Assembly: GCA_005889445.1 (NCBI GenBank)
Contig: VBGS01000166.1
Location: 1-18,850 of the forward strand
Origin: Chloroflexota bacterium
GTDB taxonomy: Bacteria > Chloroflexota > Limnocylindria > P2-11E
Length of the DNA stretch: 18,850 nt
Direction of reading: 5' to 3'
The notes beneath the pieces are model-generated. The model was not told the DNA's origin. It searched no databases and saw only the letters and a program-made list of their open reading frames with translations. Numbering within the stretch: position 1 is the first letter of the stretch; every line of letters starts with the position of its first letter. Positions 14,067 to 18,850 of the stretch are shown here, piece after piece. Both the position numbers and the translations under genes were made by a program.

Positions 14067-15407
14067 CTAGAGCCTGGGCATGCCCGGCATGCGGGGGAGC
14101 CGGCCGGACTTCGCCATAGATCCGAACTGCTTCATGAGCTTCCGCATCTCGGCGAACTGCTTCAGGAGCTGGTTCACATCCGACACGGTCGTGCCCGAGC
14201 CCGCGGCGATCCGCTTGCGGCGCGATCCGTTGATGACGGTCGGATCGGCGCGCTCTCCGCGCGTCATCGACGAGATGATCGCCTCGATCTGGCGCATCTG
14301 GCGCTCGGCTTCGGGTCCTTCGGGAAGCTGCTTCGCCATCGCGCCCATCCCCGGGATCATCTTCAGCAGGTCGCCGAGGGGCCCCATCTTCTTCACCTGC
14401 TGCAGCTGCGAATAGAAGTCGTCGAGCGTGAACTGCGCCTCGAGGAACTTCCGCGCCTGTTCCTCCGCCGTCTTCTGGTCGACGTGCTCCTGGGCGCGCT
14501 CGACCAGCGTGAGGATGTCGCCCATCCCGAGGATCCGCTGCGCTAGCCGATCCGGATGAAAGACCTCGAGCGCGTCGAGCTTCTCACCCGTTCCGATCAG
14601 CTTTAAGGGGACACCGGTCACGGCCCGGACCGAGAGCGAGGCACCGCCGCGCGCGTCGCCGTCCGCCTTGGCGAGGACGAGACCGGTGAGCGGCAGCCGC
14701 GCGTGGAAGGCTGACGCGCTGTCGACCGCGTCCTGGCCGGCCATCGCGTCGACCACGAGGAGCACCTCATGCGGTTTCACGGCGGCCACGACCTCGGCGA
14801 TCTCGCTCATCATCGACTCGTCGATGTGGAGGCGGCCCGCGGTGTCGACGATGACCGTGTCGCGGCCCTCGAGCGGCGCCGATGCCGCGATCGTCGCGAC
14901 GTCGCTCGCGACGCGCGAGGGGTCAACCGCCCGCACCGGAACACCAAGCTGCTTGCCGAGGGTGACGAGCTGGTCGATCGCCGCGGGGCGGTAGACGTCG
15001 GCCGCGATGAGCAGCGGCTTCCGGCCCTGCTTGCGAAGCATGTTCGCGAGCTTCGCGGCGGTCGTCGTCTTGCCCGAGCCCTGCAGGCCCGCGAGCACCA
15101 CCACCGTCGGCGGGCGCTCCGCCCGCGCAAGCGGGGTCGCGGTGCCGCCGAGCATCTCGACGATCGCGTCGTGCACGATCTTCACGACCTGCTGCGCGCC
15201 GGTGATCGACTCGAGCACGCGCTCGCCGAGCGCGCGCTCGCGAACGGTCGCGATGAGCTGCCGGACCACTTTGAGATTGACGTCGGCCTCGAGCAGCGCG
15301 ACCCGAACGTCGCGCAGAGCCTCGTCAAGATCGCCTTCGCTCACGCGAGGACGCCCGCGCAGGCGCTCGAACGTGCTGTTCAGCCGGTCGGAAAGCTGCT
15401 CGAACAT
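14067..15407 (-). CDS. ffh: Signal recognition particle GTPase Ffh (SRP54)
   Basis: Ffh binds signal sequences on ribosomes and, with 4.5S RNA, delivers them to FtsY at the membrane. The 446-aa product has the N domain (1-95), then the G domain with GLQGSGKTTTAAKLA at 107-121, DVYRPAAIDQL at 137-147, DTAGRL at 188-193 and KADGDARGG at 247-255. The methionine-rich M domain runs from about 325, with MGPLGDLLKMIPGMG, RRKRIAAGSGTTVSDVNQLLKQF and an end of PRMPGMPRL. G4 reads AKAD where TKLD or TKxD is usual; the Lys and Asp are kept. The start is ATG at 15407, 22 bp after the EAL gene stop. The 4.5S RNA gene is not in this window. Confidence 0.97.
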   Translation of the reverse strand: MFEQLSDRLNSTFERLRGRPRVSEGDLDEALRDVRVALLEADVNLKVVRQLIATVRERALGERVLESITGAQQVVKIVHDAIVEMLGGTATPLARAERPPTVVVLAGLQGSGKTTTAAKLANMLRKQGRKPLLIAADVYRPAAIDQLVTLGKQLGVPVRAVDPSRVASDVATIAASAPLEGRDTVIVDTAGRLHIDESMMSEIAEVVAAVKPHEVLLVVDAMAGQDAVDSASAFHARLPLTGLVLAKADGDARGGASLSVRAVTGVPLKLIGTGEKLDALEVFHPDRLAQRILGMGDILTLVERAQEHVDQKTAEEQARKFLEAQFTLDDFYSQLQQVKKMGPLGDLLKMIPGMGAMAKQLPEGPEAERQMRQIEAIISSMTRGERADPTVINGSRRKRIAAGSGTTVSDVNQLLKQFAEMRKLMKQFGSMAKSGRLPRMPGMPRL

Positions 15408-15429
15408 CTCTGTCGAGCCTAAGACGTCG

Positions 15430-16173
15430 CTAGTGGGGCCGGGTGATGAGCGTTCGCAGCTCGCTTGGCGCCACCTCGGGGCCGTAGAGGTATCCCTGGA
15501 CGATCTCGACGCCCAGGCTCAGGAGCGCCGCCTCCTGGGTCGCGGTCTCCACGGAGTCGGCGACGACCCGCGCGCCCTGCCTCTTGGCCTCGGCGACCAC
15601 CGCGCGGATCGCATCCGCGTTCGCCTCGTGGTCTCTCGAGATCGGGAATGGGATCTTCATCGTGTCGAAGCGAAGAAGGTCGCTCGGGTGCGCGCCGCTC
15701 GCGTACTCCTCGGACGCGAGGCGCACGCCGAGGGCACGAAGGTTGAGGAGGGCCTTCGTGAGCGCGGGATCGGTCGTTGAGCCGCGCGGGCACTCGAGCT
15801 CGATCGTCTTGGGATCGGCGCCGGCCTCGGCGAGCGCGTCCACGAGCCTGAGCGCGTCGGGCGCACGGAGCGTCTGCGCCCAGATGTTGGCGGCGACGAT
15901 CGGGACCGGAATGCGCGCGGCCCGCCAGGCTTTCGACTGTCGGGAAATGGCGCCGACGACCCATCGGTCGAACCGGACATGAAGACCTGACTGCTCGACG
16001 AGTGGAAGGATGTCTCCCGGTCCGATCATCCCGTATGCCGGGTGCGGCCACCGGACGAACGCCTCGACGCCGGCGAGCCTGCCGCTCGAGATGTGGACCT
16101 GCGGCTGGTAATGAAGCGACAGCGCGCCCGCCTCGAGCGCGCTCTCCAGATCCGCGGCTCGCAGCCGGATCAT
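15430..16173 (-). CDS. EAL-domain protein, catalytically degenerate
   Basis: The product of 247 aa is a stand-alone EAL domain with no visible GGDEF, PAS, receiver or membrane segment. Numbering here is from the upstream GTG at 16179, two codons longer. Family landmarks are LHYQPQVHISSGRLAGVEAFVRW (EAL reads EAF at 39-41), GPGDILPLVEQSG, Asn98, a TIELE strand, and QGYLYGPEV at 228-236. Residues that bind the metals and c-di-GMP in active phosphodiesterases are changed: the DDFGTG loop is EEYASG at 157-162, KID is KIP at 175-177, and AEGVE is ADSVE at 207-211. It is probably not an active c-di-GMP hydrolase and may sense c-di-GMP or bind a partner (inference). It sits between ftsY and ffh, 24 bp after the ftsY stop, apparently in the same operon. 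Confidence 0.88.
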   Translation of the reverse strand: MIRLRAADLESALEAGALSLHYQPQVHISSGRLAGVEAFVRWPHPAYGMIGPGDILPLVEQSGLHVRFDRWVVGAISRQSKAWRAARIPVPIVAANIWAQTLRAPDALRLVDALAEAGADPKTIELECPRGSTTDPALTKALLNLRALGVRLASEEYASGAHPSDLLRFDTMKIPFPISRDHEANADAIRAVVAEAKRQGARVVADSVETATQEAALLSLGVEIVQGYLYGPEVAPSELRTLITRPH

Positions 16174-16197
16174 CGCCACAGTGGCGCGAGTATGAGG

Positions 16198-17118
16198 TCA
16201 GCCGCTCGCCGGCAGAAGCCCGTTGACGAATGCGGTGGGATCCATCGGGACGAGGTCCTCGGCCTTTTCACCGACGCCGAGCAGCTTCACAGGAAGCTTG
16301 AGCTCTTGAACGATCGCGAAGACCGCTCCCCCTTTTGCGGTGCCATCGAGCTTGGTCACGACGAGACCAGTCACCGCCGCCGTCGCGGTGAACTGACGCG
16401 CCTGCTGGATCGCGTTCTGGCCGGCGGTGCCGTCGAGCACCAGGAGCACCTCGTCCGGCGCCCCCTCGCGGGCGCGTGCCGTCACGCGGACGATCTTGCC
16501 GAGCTCCTCCATGAGCTGGCCCTTCGTATGGAGGCGGCCCGCCGTGTCCGCGATGACCGTGGTGTTCCCGCGCGCGGTCGCCGCGCTCACCGCGTCGAAC
16601 ACCACCGCGGCAGGATCGCCGTCCGGCTTGCCGGACACGATCGGGACGTCGACACGCTCGGCCCACCGCTCGAGCTGCTGGATCGCGGCGGCGCGGAACG
16701 TGTCCGCCGCGACGAGAAGAGGCCGTTCTCCCGAGTCCTTCAAGCGCTTGGCGAGCTTCGCCGCGGTCGTGGTCTTGCCGCTGCCATTGACGCCCACGAC
16801 CAGGATCACCCGCGGCGTCTTGCCGTCGCCGCGAAGCCGGACATCGCCGGCAAGCGCCGCCACCAGCGTCTCCCTCACCGCCGCGAGGGCCTTCGGCACG
16901 GTCTTCAGCTCGCCCGTAGCAAAGAGATCGCGAAGCTGGGCCATGAGCGGATCCACCAGCGAGACCGAGAGGTCCGCGCGCAGCAGCCCTTCCTCCAGCG
17001 AGTCCAGCCAGTCGCCAGTGACCTTCTCGTCGCCACGGCCGAAGAGGCGGCCGAGGAATCCGCCGCGCGTCTTGGCGAGCGCGCTCTCGATGGTCACTCC
17101 GGCGGCGCTAGCCGGCAC
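16198..17118 (-). CDS. ftsY: Signal recognition particle receptor FtsY
   Basis: FtsY is the membrane-associated GTPase that docks SRP-ribosome complexes at the translocon. The 306-aa product has a short N terminus with an amphipathic GGFLGRLFGRG at 19-29, likely the membrane-targeting helix. It lacks the long acidic A domain of E. coli FtsY. The NG domains follow, with GVNGSGKTTTAAKLA at 109-123, DTFRAAAIQQL at 139-149, DTAGRL at 191-196, TKLDGTAKGG at 255-264 and a GVGEKAEDL close to the end. The GTG at 17118 overlaps the smc stop by 11 bp; a GTG at 17097 (MTIESALAK) is an equally good start. Neither has a strong ribosome binding site, so coupling to smc is likely. Confidence 0.96.
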   Translation of the reverse strand: MPASAAGVTIESALAKTRGGFLGRLFGRGDEKVTGDWLDSLEEGLLRADLSVSLVDPLMAQLRDLFATGELKTVPKALAAVRETLVAALAGDVRLRGDGKTPRVILVVGVNGSGKTTTAAKLAKRLKDSGERPLLVAADTFRAAAIQQLERWAERVDVPIVSGKPDGDPAAVVFDAVSAATARGNTTVIADTAGRLHTKGQLMEELGKIVRVTARAREGAPDEVLLVLDGTAGQNAIQQARQFTATAAVTGLVVTKLDGTAKGGAVFAIVQELKLPVKLLGVGEKAEDLVPMDPTAFVNGLLPASG

Positions 17119-18850
17119 GCTCCGCGTCGAGGTCCGCGAGCCGAAGCGAGATGATCTTCGAGACGCCGGCGTCGTCCATCGAAACGCCGTAGAGCATGTC
17201 CGCGGCCTCGATCGTCCCGCGGTTGTGGGTGATCACGACGAACTGCGTGCGGTCGGTGAGCTCCCTCAGAGCCTGGGTGAACCGTCCGACGTTGCGCTCG
17301 TCGAGCGCGGCATCGACCTCATCGAGAACGCAGAACGGCGCGGGACGCACGCGAAGGATCGCCAGGAGCAGCGCCGTCGCGGTCAGGGCACGTTCACCAC
17401 CCGAGAGCTGAGCGAGACTGCCGATGCGCTTCCCCGGCGGCCTCGCGTTGATGTCGATGCCCGGATCCTCCGGATCATCGCTGGTTCGAAGCGAGGCTTG
17501 TCCACCGTTGAACAGGCGCTGGAAGAACAATCCGAACTCGCGGTCGACTGCCTGCAGCGTCGCGCTGAACTGCTCCGCGATCGTCGTCGCGAGCTCGTCG
17601 GCCAGGGTCCGCAGATCCGCCATCGCCCGCTCGAGGTCGTGTTTCTGCGTGCTCAGGAACTCGTGCCGCTGTCCGATCTCCGCGAGCTCGGTCGCGGCCA
17701 GCGGATTGACCGGCTCGAGTGCGATGAGACGCCGCCGCAGCCGCTGCAGCGCCGCGACCGTGCTCGCTCGCTCCTTTTCATCGGGCTCGTCCGCGAGCTC
17801 GATCGTCGCAGGATCGGGAAGGGGCTCGTCGTCGGGCAGGCCGAGCTCGGCGCGGACCTGCTCCTCGAGCAGGCGCAGCGCCCCCGCGGCGCGCTCCTCC
17901 TCGACCGCGAGCTTGCCGCGCTCGCCCCGGATCTCGGCGAGGCGCTCACGCGCCTTCGCGAGGCGCTGCTCGGATTCGCGGCGCGACCCCTCCGCCGCGA
18001 GCGCCCGCTCGCGCGCGAGCTGGGCCGAGCGCGCCGTCTCCTTTGCCTCGGCCGTCGCGCGTCCGAGTTCCCCCTGCGCGACATCCAGGCGCGACCGTGC
18101 GTCGCGCTCCTGCGCGGCGAGTGCGCGGAGACGTTCCTCTTCGTCGGCGATGCGCCGTTCGGTGGCGCCGACCTGATCATCGAGGGCATCCCGGAGGCGC
18201 ACCGAGGATGCGCGCCGCTCCTCGAGCGTGGCCGCCGCCAGTCGCGCCTCTTCGGCGCGGCGAGCGGCCGCGTTGTGCGCGTCGACCGCGTCCTGCTCGG
18301 TGCGTTCGGCCGCCGCGAACGCGTCGGCGGCGAGGGATCGCAGGGCGGCGGCCGCGCCGCGGTCAACGCTCAGCTTCTCGCGGCGGGCGAGAAGATCGGC
18401 GCGCTCTCGCTCGATGGCGGATGCGCTCGCCTCCCCGAGACGGACGCCGTCGCGGACATCCGCCTCGGCCGTCGCCAGCATGTCGGCCTGCCGCTCGGCG
18501 TCGCCGCGAGCCTTCTGCGCCGCGGCGAGCCGGGCTTCCGTATCGGCAAGCCGGCCGTCGGCGCGCACACGCTCCTCGCCCACCTCGCGGTTGGCACGCT
18601 CCGACGTCACGAGCTCTTCGCTCAGACGGGCGGCCATCGCACGCAGCTGCGCGAGCGCGTCCCGCTCGGCGCGCGCCCGCGGCTCGACCAGCCTCGCCAG
18701 GCCGGGAAGCACAAGCAGTCCGCTCGACGCGACGACGGCACCGGTGCGCAAGGTCGCGGCCGCGGCGAGCGCCGTGTCGTCATCGGGCGCCACGAAGAGC
18801 GCGATCCCGTCCGCCACCTGCCGGCAGCCTTTGGGGACCGCGATCTCGGC
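17108..18850 (-). CDS. smc: Chromosome segregation ATPase SMC, C-terminal half (5' end off window)
   Basis: SMC dimers with ScpAB load at parS/ori and extrude DNA loops to resolve sister chromosomes. The 580 visible residues begin at the end of the hinge (GCRQVADGIALFVAPDDDTALAAA). They continue as a long Arg/Glu/Ala-rich coiled coil and close with the ATPase head: EFGLFFQRLFNGGQASL, the ABC signature LSGGERALTA about 100 residues from the end, Walker B FCVLDEVDAALDE, and a VITHNRGT switch. The Walker A half lies beyond the right edge. The usual glycine-rich VTLDG...GG segment after the hinge is replaced by LRTGAVVASSGLLVLPG. The frame runs open to the window edge. The smc-ftsY order is the standard bacterial arrangement. 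Confidence 0.96.
   Translation of the reverse strand, partial: AEIAVPKGCRQVADGIALFVAPDDDTALAAAATLRTGAVVASSGLLVLPGLARLVEPRARAERDALAQLRAMAARLSEELVTSERANREVGEERVRADGRLADTEARLAAAQKARGDAERQADMLATAEADVRDGVRLGEASASAIERERADLLARREKLSVDRGAAAALRSLAADAFAAAERTEQDAVDAHNAAARRAEEARLAAATLEERRASSVRLRDALDDQVGATERRIADEEERLRALAAQERDARSRLDVAQGELGRATAEAKETARSAQLARERALAAEGSRRESEQRLAKARERLAEIRGERGKLAVEEERAAGALRLLEEQVRAELGLPDDEPLPDPATIELADEPDEKERASTVAALQRLRRRLIALEPVNPLAATELAEIGQRHEFLSTQKHDLERAMADLRTLADELATTIAEQFSATLQAVDREFGLFFQRLFNGGQASLRTSDDPEDPGIDINARPPGKRIGSLAQLSGGERALTATALLLAILRVRPAPFCVLDEVDAALDERNVGRFTQALRELTDRTQFVVITHNRGTIEAADMLYGVSMDDAGVSKIISLRLADLDAERAG

Noticed and set aside
1..18850. CRISPR array, tRNA/rRNA, 4.5S RNA, insertion sequence, phage or toxin-antitoxin genes
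   Set aside because: No spaced direct repeats, cloverleaf, SRP RNA loop motif, transposase/integrase motifs or terminal inverted repeats were seen on reading both strands; intergenic gaps are too short for most of these.

Overview
This window is a compact, GC-rich chromosomal segment. It has many GTG and TTG starts, several 4-nt stop/start overlaps and no gene-free stretch above about 80 bases. I see no tRNA, rRNA, CRISPR array, insertion sequence or integrase. The core order resembles the ffh-rpsP-KH-rimM-trmD-rplS-rnhB-yraN-comM-dprA block of Actinobacteria, Firmicutes and Chloroflexi. Base composition, synteny and the accessory enzymes suggest an uncultured high-GC lineage, perhaps Chloroflexota (Limnocylindria or Dormibacteria-like). 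That placement is inference, not proof.

Layout from the right edge leftward, in the direction of transcription of most genes (minus strand): smc (3' half only), ftsY, a degenerate EAL-domain gene, ffh, rpsP, khpA, rimM, trmD (with an unusual C-terminal extension), rplS, a GC hairpin, rnhB, a double-GNAT acetyltransferase, a secreted PQQ-type sugar dehydrogenase with two N-terminal Ig-like repeats, yraN, and a polytopic membrane protein with a duplicated WH..YGRD...PHL motif. Then follow a plus-strand GT-C glycosyltransferase, minus-strand comM/yifB and dprA, a plus-strand PQQ-type sugar dehydrogenase lipoprotein, and a minus-strand S9 peptidase cut by the left edge just before its catalytic serine.

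The genes fall into three groups. The first is protein targeting and translation: SRP GTPase Ffh, its receptor FtsY, ribosomal proteins S16 and L19, the assembly factors RimM and KhpA, and the tRNA m1G37 methylase TrmD. The second is nucleic-acid maintenance and uptake: SMC, RNase HII, YraN, ComM and DprA; the last two act on incoming single-stranded DNA in natural transformation. The third is an envelope or extracellular accessory set inserted into the conserved block: two sugar dehydrogenase paralogues, the glycosyltransferase, the membrane protein and the S9 peptidase.

The observations I rate highest are a TrmD fused to two tandem helix-turn-helix units, a catalytically degraded EAL protein between the two SRP-pathway GTPase genes, the duplicated-motif membrane protein, the Ig-like/PQQ dehydrogenase fusion, and an RNase HII whose GRG motif reads GMA.
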